A stretch of 64,000 nucleotides of DNA, from positions 62,001 to 126,000 of the forward strand of contig CAZAEK010000006.1 in assembly GCA_964484125.1 (NCBI GenBank). The letters run 5' to 3'. Of this stretch, positions 35,633 through 44,236 are shown one piece after another (positions within the stretch are counted from its first letter, which is position 1; every line of letters starts with the position of its first letter). Both the position numbers and the translations under genes were made by a program. Source of the stretch: DSSM01 sp964484125. GTDB taxonomy: Bacteria > Bacteroidota > Ignavibacteria > Tepidaquicellales > Tepidaquicellaceae. The notes below the pieces were generated by a model that was not told the origin of the DNA, searched no databases, and saw only the letters and a list, made by a program, of their open reading frames with translations.

Positions 35633-37846
35633 ATGTTCAGTAATTTTCACAGAAAAAAACTCGATGAACTGATTTCAGCAGCAAAGAGAAATTTACCCTC
35701 AAAGGTTAACGAATCTCTTATAACAAATGCTTATCGTTTTGCACTCGAAGCTCATAAAAACGATAAGCGGGCTTCCGGAGAACCATATATTACTCACCCT
35801 TATGAAGTTGCAATGATAATTGCCAGAGAAATACCGATAGACGATGTAACAATAGCTTCAGCATTGCTACACGATGTGGTAGAGGACACTAAGTTTACAA
35901 TAAAAGATATTGAAGCTGAATTTGGCAAACAGGTTGCGGAATTAGTTGATGGTGCAACGCAGATTGAAGGAATTTTTGAAAATTACGAAGTAAAGGCAGT
36001 TGAGTCTTATAAAAAGCTTTTGCTCTCAATGACATCAGATGTAAGAATAATCATATTAAAATTTGCAGACCGGCTTCACAATCTCAGAACCCTTGAATTT
36101 TTACCGCCTGCAAGGCAATACAGAATTGCAAAAGAAACTCTTGAGATATTTGCACCATTTGCAAATAGATTCGGTTTATCTGCGATAAAAACTGAGCTCG
36201 AAGATTTATCATTCAAATACCTCGACAGGAAAACATACGACGAACTTGCAAAAAAACTTAAGGAGAAGAAAAGGGAACGCGAAAAGTTTATAAACAAATT
36301 TATTGAGCCCATAAAAGAAACCCTGAAGAAAGAAGGATTCAAATTTGAGATTTATGGCAGGGCAAAACATCTTTACAGTATTTACAGAAAACTTCAGACG
36401 AGGGTGAAATCATTTGATGAAATTTATGATTTGTTTGCTGTGAGAATAATTCTTGATACAGAAAATAAATATGATTGCTATTCCGTTCTTGGAATGTTAT
36501 CGGAAATATACACTGCAGTACCTGAAAGAATAAAAGATTACATTTCCCTTCCAAAGAAAAACGGATACAGGTCAATTCATACAACAGTAATAAGTAATGA
36601 GGGTAAACTTGTTGAAGTACAGATTAGAACAAGGGAAATGCACGAAGTCGCGGAAAAAGGAATTGCCGCACACTGGAAATACAAAGAAGGGATGAAAATA
36701 ACAGATGAAAATCTTGAGCAGTGGATGAAATGGATAAGAGAAACTATTGAGAATGCTGCAAAAGATGAAGTTCCATCTGAGGAGTTGCTTGAATCATTCA
36801 AACTGAATTTATATCAGGACGAAATATACTGTTTTACTCCGAAAGGTGATTTGATAATTCTGCCGCAGGGTGCAACAATCCTTGATTTCGCATTCGAAAT
36901 TCATACTGAGATCGGGCTACACACAATAGGCGGAAAAGTAAACGGCAAAATCGTAAGTATAGATACACCTTTAAAAAGCGGTAGTCAGGTCGAGATATTA
37001 ACATCAAAAAATCAGACACCGAAACTGGATTGGGAAAAATTTGTAGTAACCAATAAAGCAAAACAGGATATCAAGAAATATTTCAACACCGAACGCAGGT
37101 TGATATCCTCAAAAGGAAAGGAATTACTTGAAAAAAAATTCAAAAAGCATAAGATACATATAAGTGAAGATGACTTACAAAAAGTCATAAAGAAATTCAG
37201 GTATAAATATTTATCTGATTTCTATTTCGATATTGCTAAAGATGAAAATAAACTCGAGGAAGTTATAACTTATTTAGAAGATAAGAATAAGGTAATTGGC
37301 GAGCTGAAAAATGAAAGTGCAAAGCAACCGGGAGAGAGTGAGATACTCGAAAAATTTGTTGAAACTGCAAGGTCAACTTCAGAAGGCATATCAATAGGTA
37401 AAGATGGAGATATGACATATATAAAGGGCTTGAAATATGAATTCGCAAAATGCTGTAATCCGATTCCCGGTGATGAAGTTATTGGGTATATTTCCCAGAC
37501 TGAAGGAATAAAGATACACAGGAAAAACTGTAATAATATAGTAAATTTATATTTAATGGACCCCAACAGGATCGTTGATGTAAACTGGGGTGAAGCAGGA
37601 ATATCGGATTTTACCGGTGGTATTAAATTAATAGGCGAAGATATGCCCGGACTTCTGAACGAAATAACCGAAGTGATTTCAAAGAATTTTAAAAGGAATA
37701 TAAGAAGTGTAAACATTTTTACAAAAGGTTCACTTTTTGAAGGTACGATTATTTTTACTGTTGAAAATGTAAAACAGCTAAATTCTATCATAGAAAAACT
37801 CTCCACTCACAAGGGAATTATCAGTGTTACCCGGATTCACAGTTAA
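35633..37846 (+). CDS. relA/spoT: bifunctional (p)ppGpp synthetase/hydrolase (Rel/SpoT)
   Basis: A 737-residue stringent-response enzyme. HD hydrolase (about 30-190) keeps the HD pair at 80-81 in LLHDVVEDTKFT. The synthetase region (about 220-360) has GRAKHLYSIYRKL, FDEIYDLFAVRIIL, KNGYRSIHTTVI and AEKGIAAHWKYK. A TGS domain (from about 400, CFTPKGDLIILPQGATILDFAF) follows, then a Cys-containing insertion (FAKCCNPIPGDE, HRKNCNNI) and an ACT domain to the end. Both active sites look intact, so synthesis and hydrolysis are expected. The start ATG has an AAGGA at a suitable distance upstream, one of the few Shine-Dalgarno-like sites in this window. Confidence 0.95.
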   Translation: MFSNFHRKKLDELISAAKRNLPSKVNESLITNAYRFALEAHKNDKRASGEPYITHPYEVAMIIAREIPIDDVTIASALLHDVVEDTKFTIKDIEAEFGKQVAELVDGATQIEGIFENYEVKAVESYKKLLLSMTSDVRIIILKFADRLHNLRTLEFLPPARQYRIAKETLEIFAPFANRFGLSAIKTELEDLSFKYLDRKTYDELAKKLKEKKREREKFINKFIEPIKETLKKEGFKFEIYGRAKHLYSIYRKLQTRVKSFDEIYDLFAVRIILDTENKYDCYSVLGMLSEIYTAVPERIKDYISLPKKNGYRSIHTTVISNEGKLVEVQIRTREMHEVAEKGIAAHWKYKEGMKITDENLEQWMKWIRETIENAAKDEVPSEELLESFKLNLYQDEIYCFTPKGDLIILPQGATILDFAFEIHTEIGLHTIGGKVNGKIVSIDTPLKSGSQVEILTSKNQTPKLDWEKFVVTNKAKQDIKKYFNTERRLISSKGKELLEKKFKKHKIHISEDDLQKVIKKFRYKYLSDFYFDIAKDENKLEEVITYLEDKNKVIGELKNESAKQPGESEILEKFVETARSTSEGISIGKDGDMTYIKGLKYEFAKCCNPIPGDEVIGYISQTEGIKIHRKNCNNIVNLYLMDPNRIVDVNWGEAGISDFTGGIKLIGEDMPGLLNEITEVISKNFKRNIRSVNIFTKGSLFEGTIIFTVENVKQLNSIIEKLSTHKGIISVTRIHS

Positions 37847-37948
37847 AAAATGAATACCGTAATATTTTTTATTACAATTGTAATATTATTGAAATATTTT
37901 TGCTTTATAATTAAATTATGGAACTTTATTAATTTTTAATACTGATAT

Positions 37949-38716
37949 TTGATAATAGCTCTAATTGCAGGTTTAATTTCAGGATATTTGCTCTCAGCAC
38001 CTCCGATAGGTCCTACCAATTTTGCCGTTATTGCCAAAGGATTTAAAAATCAGAAAGCGGAAGGAATTGCAATCGGCGCCGGTGCCGGTACAGTTGATAT
38101 GTTTTATATACTCGTTGCGTATGGAGGTGTTTCATTACTGAAATCCCTTGTCCCTGAGGCAGTGAATATATTCATCGCAGATAATGAGAGTTACTTTAAA
38201 ATGGGAATTACAATTGTTGGTTGTCTTGTGGTTTTTATACTTGGTTTTAAAATGATAAAAAATAAATCTTTTAAAAATGATAAACCGATTGAAACCGAGA
38301 TTGAAGAACTTGAAGAAGTAACAAAGCAAATCCGCGAAAAGGAAGAAAAAGAAATTTCAAAGATAATAAAAACTGAAAAAATTAAAAAAACAAATTCGGC
38401 TGTTTTTTATGGCTTTATGACTGGCGTGCTTTCATGCCTCTCGTCTGTTACACTTCCCGCATCATGGATTGCAATTGTCGGATATCTTAAAAGTTATAAT
38501 GTGATTGATGGAAACGTTTTATCCGGCTTCCTCTATGCTACCGGAGTTCTTGCGGGAACAATATTGTGGTTCTGGACATTGGTTTATCTCATCTCAAGAA
38601 ATGCTCATAAAATAAAGCCGGTTACTCTTAATATAATTAACGTAGTCGTAGGAATAATTTTAATTGCACTCGGAATATTTCTGCTCTTTAAAACGTTTGA
38701 CTATGCATTTACATAA
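37949..38716 (+). CDS. LysE-family membrane transporter
   Basis: A 255-residue multi-helix inner membrane protein. The N-terminal motif LLSAPPIGPTNFAVIAKGFKN and the small, glycine-rich IGAGAGTVDMFYILVAYGG resemble LysE/RhtB exporters. A hydrophilic stretch of about 45 residues (104-149, rich in Glu/Lys) separates helix 3 from the rest, whereas LysE proteins usually have a shorter loop. The start is TTG; an in-frame TGA lies just two codons upstream, so no longer frame is possible. The substrate is unknown. The RING-like gene follows by 16 bp, suggesting a shared transcript. Confidence 0.75.
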   Translation: MIIALIAGLISGYLLSAPPIGPTNFAVIAKGFKNQKAEGIAIGAGAGTVDMFYILVAYGGVSLLKSLVPEAVNIFIADNESYFKMGITIVGCLVVFILGFKMIKNKSFKNDKPIETEIEELEEVTKQIREKEEKEISKIIKTEKIKKTNSAVFYGFMTGVLSCLSSVTLPASWIAIVGYLKSYNVIDGNVLSGFLYATGVLAGTILWFWTLVYLISRNAHKIKPVTLNIINVVVGIILIALGIFLLFKTFDYAFT

Positions 38717-38732
38717 ATAAGAGCAATATTTT

Positions 38733-39965
38733 ATGGATGAAAACAAAGCAGACATAAAGAAAATTTGCCAATACTGTCATTCGAATATTAAAACAAAAGA
38801 AGACATACTTGTATGCCCGGAGTGCGGCGCAAGTTATCACATCGAATGCTGGTATGAAAATGAAGGATGCGGAGTCTATGGCTGTAATTATAAAATTAAG
38901 GTTGAAAAAAAGGGGAGAAAAACGGAAGTAACAATTCAGGATATTTTAACTAATGCCGAGTTCCTTATTAACACACGAAGATACATAGAGGCAATGGCAG
39001 AATGCAGCAGAGTACTGAATATTGAAAGGGAAAATACAGAAGCAAAACGGCTTTACAATCTCGCAGTTAGTATAGTAAATACCAAAACAAAATTAGTGGA
39101 AAATGGTGATATAGCTTATGAATCAGGTGACCTCAAAACTTCTGTAATCTATTTCAAAGAGGCATTAAAATATACAGATGAAACTGAGTCGGCATTTATA
39201 AGGGCGAAAATTAAAGTGCTTGAAGAGCAGCAGCCGAAAATTTTAAGGCGAAAGCTTATAAACCGTATCCTCTCAACATTCATTATTATTCTGATTATTT
39301 CGGCATCGGTTTTTGGCGTTTATTATTTTTATTATTTGAAAGATGTACGCGAATATGCTGAAATTGAGAAAAGCGATAATGTAACAGATATCTCTTCTAT
39401 GGAGCAGCAAATCTCCCGATACGAGAAATTTATATCTAAATTCACAAAAAGCGACCTTGCTGATGATGCAAGAGAGAAGATAAATATGTTTTCATTCCGT
39501 ATAGCAAACGGAATATATATGCAGGACTGGAGGAACGCATTAAAGTATCTGAATAAAATGGATTCATCTGCAAATCCCAAAACATATTCAGATGTTTCAA
39601 AGAATATTTTTAAAGAGGCAGAAGAAGAATATAAAGAATATTATAATGAAGCGAGGAGACTTAACAGCAAAGGATTATTCAGCGAGGCAAGGATTATGCT
39701 GGAAAAAGCCCAGGCGATTACGGAAATTTTTCCCGGAACTACACTATATAAGGAAAAACAGAAAGTTATTAACGCAATTAACCTTATGGGTAGAAAAATT
39801 TCCACAAATATAAAACTTCAGGATATCAGAAAAGAAATAAATGGTATAGGAAATCAGAGTGCAGAGTTCCCGGAAGAGACTGACAGGGAATCAATTTCTC
39901 AAAGGTTAAACTATCTTCAGATTCAGAAAAGCAAACTCGATTCTATTATACGGCTTCAGTTTTAG
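38733..39965 (+). CDS. RING-type zinc finger, TPR and single-TM protein
   Basis: A 410-residue protein with an unusual layout. The N terminus is a cross-brace zinc finger (Cys12, 15, 28, 31, His36, Cys39, 46, 51: C-x2-C-x12-C-x2-C-x4-H-x2-C-x6-C-x4-C) like prokaryotic RING/PHD fingers. Residues 65-165 are TPR-like helices (NAEFLINTRRYIEAMAECS, NGDIAYESGDLKTSVIYF). A membrane helix covers about 178-202. The C-terminal 200 residues are again TPR-like or coiled coil (EYKEYYNEARRLNSKGLFS). The finger and first TPRs should be cytoplasmic, with the rest outside. Function unknown. Confidence 0.75.
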   Translation: MDENKADIKKICQYCHSNIKTKEDILVCPECGASYHIECWYENEGCGVYGCNYKIKVEKKGRKTEVTIQDILTNAEFLINTRRYIEAMAECSRVLNIERENTEAKRLYNLAVSIVNTKTKLVENGDIAYESGDLKTSVIYFKEALKYTDETESAFIRAKIKVLEEQQPKILRRKLINRILSTFIIILIISASVFGVYYFYYLKDVREYAEIEKSDNVTDISSMEQQISRYEKFISKFTKSDLADDAREKINMFSFRIANGIYMQDWRNALKYLNKMDSSANPKTYSDVSKNIFKEAEEEYKEYYNEARRLNSKGLFSEARIMLEKAQAITEIFPGTTLYKEKQKVINAINLMGRKISTNIKLQDIRKEINGIGNQSAEFPEETDRESISQRLNYLQIQKSKLDSIIRLQF

Positions 39966-40099
39966 TATATTAATTTACTATTATTTTAATAATAAATAAG
40001 TTAACTTATATAATCCCTTAAATATTTACAGGGAAAAAATTATATTCTGCTTTGCTTACTCATTATTTCTGTACGCTTAAGCGGAAGAAAGAATGAGAT

Positions 40100-41527
40100 A
40101 TGAAATCAGAAACATTTAATTTAAGCAAGCAGATACTTCACCTGCTTGAAAGACAAGGCATTACCGTTGCCACACCGGTTCAGAAAAAAATTATACCTGC
40201 AATACTTTCGGGAAAAGATGTTCTCGTCCAGTCGGAAACCGGTTCTGGAAAAACCCTGAGTTTTGCAATTCCTGTTATCGAAGCAACAGAAAAAAGCAAA
40301 GACTTAATAGCATTAATCATAGTACCTACCAGAGAGTTATGTAAGCAAATTACAGATGAATTTGAAAAGTTTTCACACAGTCATGTAATAATAAGCTCTG
40401 TCTATGGCGGAGTATCCATCGAACATCAGATGAGGAAGTTACGGAAAGCAAACATTGTAGTAGCAACTCCCGGCAGACTGCTTGACATTATCGAAAGACG
40501 CGGAATAAATCTTAAAAGTATAAAATATCTTGTACTTGATGAAGCAGACAGAATGCTTGATATGGGGTTTATAAAAGACATCGAGCAGGTTTTAAAACAT
40601 ATACCAGATGAAAGGCAGACACTTCTTTTCAGCGCAACAATTTCAAAAGAAATTTCGAAGTTAAGCAGTAAATATTTAAAAGAGCCCGTCAGAGTATCAT
40701 TTGAACCTACGATAAAGCCGGAGTATTTAAGGCAAACCTATTACAGAGTTCAATCAAAGAAAAAATTATCATTATTGGTTCATCTGCTTAAAGAGGACAG
40801 GGAACTTGCTATTGTTTTCTGCAACCGGAAGAGTACAACTGAAACACTTGCAAAAGAGCTGACTGTAAAAGGAGTATTTGCAAAATGTCTGAACGGTAAT
40901 ATGACACAGGATAAAAGGGAGCGTGTTACAGAGCAGTTCAGGAGAAGGAAGTTCAGCGTTTTAATCGCAACCGATGTAGCCGCAAGGGGATTGCATATTG
41001 AGGGAATAACTCACGTTTATAATTATGAAATTCCGAAGGATACAGATTCATATACACACAGGGTAGGAAGAACTGCAAGAGCAGGTAAAAAAGGCGAGGC
41101 AATATCTTTTGTGTCAACAGGTGAAGATGAAAAATTTTTCAAACAGATATTATTTAACCACAAGGGTGTAATAAACCTGAAATATGCAGATAATTTTTCG
41201 CATTCTGAAATTCCAATAACTGAAGATAAAAAAGAGAAACGGTTCAGCAGGGAAGAGATGTTCGGAAAAAGAAGGTCTTCGGAAAGTTCGGATAGGTTCA
41301 GAAAAGAAAGAGGTAACGGCGATAGAAGAAGAAGCGGAAAATCTGACAGATTTAATAAAAAAGTAAGGCAATCAGATATTGAAAGACCCAAAGTTACTGA
41401 ACGTATGGAAAAAAAAGAACCGAAAAAAAAGAAAGTAGATTTTGATGATGAAAAGTTCCTGAGAGACTTACTTAACTTCGATGATACGTTTTCAAAATCT
41501 GAGAGAAAAAAAGCAAAAAGATTTTAA
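40100..41527 (+). CDS. DEAD-box ATP-dependent RNA helicase
   Basis: A 475-residue RNA helicase of the RhlE/DeaD type. Walker A QSETGSGKT (44-52), PTREL (76-80), DEAD (147-150), SAT in LLFSATIS and the C-terminal ARGLHIEGITHVYNYEIP and HRVGRTARAG helicase motifs are present. The last 100 residues are a basic, Arg/Lys/Ser-rich tail (RKERGNGDRRRSGKSDRF, EKKEPKKKKVDFD), probably for RNA binding. It acts in RNA remodelling, ribosome assembly or cold growth. The stop overlaps that of the convergent KAS III gene (41524-41527). A 10-bp palindrome CGCTTAAGCG (40074-40083) sits just upstream. Confidence 0.94.
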   Translation: MKSETFNLSKQILHLLERQGITVATPVQKKIIPAILSGKDVLVQSETGSGKTLSFAIPVIEATEKSKDLIALIIVPTRELCKQITDEFEKFSHSHVIISSVYGGVSIEHQMRKLRKANIVVATPGRLLDIIERRGINLKSIKYLVLDEADRMLDMGFIKDIEQVLKHIPDERQTLLFSATISKEISKLSSKYLKEPVRVSFEPTIKPEYLRQTYYRVQSKKKLSLLVHLLKEDRELAIVFCNRKSTTETLAKELTVKGVFAKCLNGNMTQDKRERVTEQFRRRKFSVLIATDVAARGLHIEGITHVYNYEIPKDTDSYTHRVGRTARAGKKGEAISFVSTGEDEKFFKQILFNHKGVINLKYADNFSHSEIPITEDKKEKRFSREEMFGKRRSSESSDRFRKERGNGDRRRSGKSDRFNKKVRQSDIERPKVTERMEKKEPKKKKVDFDDEKFLRDLLNFDDTFSKSERKKAKRF

Positions 41528-42606
41528 GCCATTCTGTAAGTAACAGCGTTGATATTAGTGCCTGCTCCGACAGAAGCAAAAACTATGTTGTCACCTTGGT
41601 TCAGCGAATGAGATTCCAGCTTATCTTTTAAAATCAAATCAAGCAAAATCGGAATTGTAGCAACGGAGCTGTTTCCGAGTTTTTCTATAATCATAGGCAT
41701 AATACCCTCAGATACCCTGGGTTTATTATACAATGAAAATATTCTTTGAATAATTGCCTCATCCATTTTTTCATTTGCCTGATGAATTAAAACTTTCTTA
41801 ATATCATCAAGAGTGAGATTCGCCTTCTCTATACTTTCTTTTACAACTAGCGGAACAGTATTCAAGGCATATTCATAAAGTTTTCTCCCGTTCATTTTCA
41901 GATAAAGTGCTTCACTTTTAAGTGTCGGGTTATAAGTTTTGTTCATCCAGAGAAGGTAGGCATGCTCGAATGTATCTGACCTTGCAGAATGAGATAGAAA
42001 TCCAACCGGTGTATCGCTTTCCATTCCTTCCAGAATTACAGCTCCTGCACCATCTGAGTAAATCATACTATCCCTGTCGTGCGGGTCTGAAATTCTTGAA
42101 AGCGCTTCAGCACCAACAACCAAAACTCTTTTTGCATCGCCGGATTTAATGTAATAATTTGCCTGTATAACTGATTGTAGCCAACCCGGACAGCCAAAAA
42201 TTACATCATAACAAACGGTCTTTGGATTCTGAATTTTCAGTTTATGTTTGAGCCGAGCAGAAAGTGATGGAACCATATCGGTACGTGAATCACCATAGCT
42301 AACGTCTCCGAAATTATGTGCGAGAATTATATAATCAAGAGTTTCAGGGTCAATTCCCGATGATTTTAAACAATTATCTGCTGCAAAAAAAGCTATATCA
42401 GAAGTTACATGATTATTGTCAATATATCTTCTTTCAGAAATATTAGTAATTTTCTTGAATTTACGGATTAATTCCTCCTTCGGAGTATCTATAATACTTC
42501 CATCTGAATTATAAAAATCACTTTTAATAAAATCTTTATTTGAAACAATATTTTCAGGTATATACGACCCGGTTCCTCTGATTACGCTATAGATGTTTTT
42601 TTGCAT
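41524..42606 (-). CDS. beta-ketoacyl-ACP synthase III-like enzyme
   Basis: A 360-residue thiolase-fold enzyme of the FabH/KAS III group. The Cys-His-Asn triad is present: Cys139 in FGCPGWLQSV, His275 in IHQANEKMDEAI and Asn312 in KLGNSSVATIPILLD. It should condense an acyl-CoA with malonyl-ACP, but many Bacteroidota carry extra paralogues of FabH used for aryl polyene, long-chain olefin or other secondary pathways. No acp, fabD or fabG gene is nearby, so a role as the main FabH cannot be assumed. The stop codon overlaps the convergent helicase stop by 4 bp. The upstream 175 bp (42607-42781) show nothing recognisable. Confidence 0.88.
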   Translation of the reverse strand: MQKNIYSVIRGTGSYIPENIVSNKDFIKSDFYNSDGSIIDTPKEELIRKFKKITNISERRYIDNNHVTSDIAFFAADNCLKSSGIDPETLDYIILAHNFGDVSYGDSRTDMVPSLSARLKHKLKIQNPKTVCYDVIFGCPGWLQSVIQANYYIKSGDAKRVLVVGAEALSRISDPHDRDSMIYSDGAGAVILEGMESDTPVGFLSHSARSDTFEHAYLLWMNKTYNPTLKSEALYLKMNGRKLYEYALNTVPLVVKESIEKANLTLDDIKKVLIHQANEKMDEAIIQRIFSLYNKPRVSEGIMPMIIEKLGNSSVATIPILLDLILKDKLESHSLNQGDNIVFASVGAGTNINAVTYRMA

Positions 42607-42781
42607 TTTTTAAAACTTTCCTCTTAACAGAAAACGATTAGTTTGTTTTTAATTTATTATGCAAGATATAAATTTTAAACAAGTTTATAAAGATATAAAG
42701 CGTATCAGGTATTTTTAATTTTTTTTCTGACAATTATAATAAAACTGAAAAATTCCAAAGACTGTCTCGGGTTCTGTTTTG

Positions 42782-43393
42782 CTAATTATTCTTAAGGTTT
42801 TTGATTATACCTAAAATCTCACTTTGAATATCTTTAGTCTTATTTTCCGCATACCAAAGCTGTATTGTCTTTTTTAATTCATCAATACTGTATCCCGGTG
42901 TTGATTTTATTCTATTTATTTCCTTCTGTAGTGTTGCAGGCCTGGGACCCCACACAGCAAGTTCTTTACCCGATATTGAATCGAATATAATCAACTTTGG
43001 TATTGCTCTGCCACCATTAGTAAGATATCTGTCCATAATTTCAGGATTTTCATCTCTGAGAATTATCCTGAAATTTATCTTTTCGTTTATATCGGCAATA
43101 TAAGCAAGTACAGGAACTATATTTGCGGCATCTCCGCACCAGGGTTCGCTTATTACAAGCCAGATGAGTTCTTTATCCAACGAACTTAAAGAATTAATCA
43201 ATTGTTCATTTATACCTGTAGTTTTTTCTATGCGGTTCATTCTTACTAAATTCAGCTTGGTATATTCAATCATCTCAGAAGACTGGTCAGGCCCTGTAGT
43301 TTTTCCTTCGGAAAGTAATTTTTCAGTCATGTCAATATATTCTTTGTAAGAATAAGACTTTTCTGAAATTGCCTTTGATATTAATTCATCCAT
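42782..43393 (-). CDS. thioredoxin-like protein (WCGDA, Thioredoxin_9 type)
   Basis: A 203-residue protein from the ATG at 43393; a longer TTG frame from 43447 adds 18 residues (MVNLQGAYLC...) and would read through the hairpin at 43411-43436, so it is rejected. The central region ISEPWCGDAANIVPVLAYI (Cys86) is a thioredoxin fold with a WCGDA active site that keeps only the first cysteine, followed by the cis-Pro region AIPKLIIFDSI. This matches the Thioredoxin_9 family, whose members may be monothiol. No signal peptide, so it is cytoplasmic. The function is unknown. Confidence 0.82.
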   Translation of the reverse strand: MDELISKAISEKSYSYKEYIDMTEKLLSEGKTTGPDQSSEMIEYTKLNLVRMNRIEKTTGINEQLINSLSSLDKELIWLVISEPWCGDAANIVPVLAYIADINEKINFRIILRDENPEIMDRYLTNGGRAIPKLIIFDSISGKELAVWGPRPATLQKEINRIKSTPGYSIDELKKTIQLWYAENKTKDIQSEILGIIKNLKNN

Positions 43394-43410
43394 ATTTTTA
43401 TAATAAATTA

Positions 43411-43436
43411 GCAGGGAGCATAGATATGCTCCCTGC
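43411..43436 (-). terminator. 12-bp hairpin between YceI and thioredoxin-like genes
   Basis: Perfect 12-bp inverted repeat (arms 43411-43422 and 43425-43436, GCAGGGAGCATA) with a two-base loop. On the minus strand it lies 21 bp beyond the yceI stop and 18 bp before the thioredoxin-like start, followed by an AT-rich but not U-rich sequence. It may be a terminator, or a leader hairpin occluding the next start. Its flank AAATTAGCAGG is shared with the hairpin at 35585. Confidence 0.5.
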
Positions 43437-43457
43437 AAGTTAACCAAGAAAGGAGGT

Positions 43458-44132
43458 TTAAGGTTTTGCTACTATTTTCAGTTTTATATTAAAATTATCA
43501 TTTATCATTTTATCTCCAAGCCCTTCGAAGAATTTCCCTGAGCCATATTTCAGTCCGAATTCTGTTCTGTCTATATCAAAATCTGCAGTGGCATTTAATG
43601 TGTTGTTTTCAATCTTAATATTAGCAGGGAATGTAATTGATTTTGTAACATCTCTTATTGTAAGATTACCTGTTACATTTGAATTAAATCCGGGTTTGTT
43701 TGGGTCATTGAGAGATTCAACTTTTGAAATCTCAAATTTCGAGACAGGAAATTTTTCCGATGCAAAAAAATCATCTGATGCTAAATGTCCTGCAAGTTTT
43801 CCGTTTGAAGCGTCGCTTTCCGGAATATCCAATACCTTTATGGTTTTCATATCTATTTCGAATTTTCCGGAACTAACTTTTCCATTATCGATACCAAATT
43901 CTCCGCTCTTAATTGTGATTGTTCCGTTATGCTGACCTGTAACTTTCTTCCCGAGCCACTCAACCAAACTCTCTGTTGTGGAAACTTTGTAAACCTGTCC
44001 TTTCATTCCGGCTGTCTCCTTGCTGTCGCCTGCTGTAACTTTTTTCTCTGATTTTTCTCCGCAACCGGTGATACCGATTGTGATTACTAATGCGAATATT
44101 AATACTAAATTTCTAAGTTTAAAGTTCTTCAT
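43458..44132 (-). CDS. YceI-family lipoprotein
   Basis: A 224-residue lipoprotein from the ATG at 44132: signal peptide LVLIFALVITIGITGC with the lipid-modified Cys24, then a Lys/Ser linker and the YceI beta barrel (about 55-224) with GQHNGTITIKSGEFG, VLDIPESDASNGKLAGHLASDDFF, FEISKVESL and GKFFEGLGDKMINDNF. YceI proteins bind polyisoprenoids or long amphiphiles in a hydrophobic tunnel. A longer GTG frame from 44177 (MYIQLKIPVIK...) is rejected because the lipobox fits the shorter start. It diverges from the lyase gene at 44237. Confidence 0.9.
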   Translation of the reverse strand: MKNFKLRNLVLIFALVITIGITGCGEKSEKKVTAGDSKETAGMKGQVYKVSTTESLVEWLGKKVTGQHNGTITIKSGEFGIDNGKVSSGKFEIDMKTIKVLDIPESDASNGKLAGHLASDDFFASEKFPVSKFEISKVESLNDPNKPGFNSNVTGNLTIRDVTKSITFPANIKIENNTLNATADFDIDRTEFGLKYGSGKFFEGLGDKMINDNFNIKLKIVAKP

Positions 44133-44236
44133 TTTTCTGTTATTTTTGATTACTGGAATTTTTAATTGTATATACACTCATTAAGAACTAAAAATTTTTT
44201 TTAAAAGTTCATTTCAAAAAATTAATTTAAAATTTT

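Noticed and set aside
43394..43447. Upstream TTG start of the thioredoxin-like gene
   Set aside because: The 18 extra residues are encoded across a perfect 12-bp hairpin and the ATG gives the family-like N terminus.
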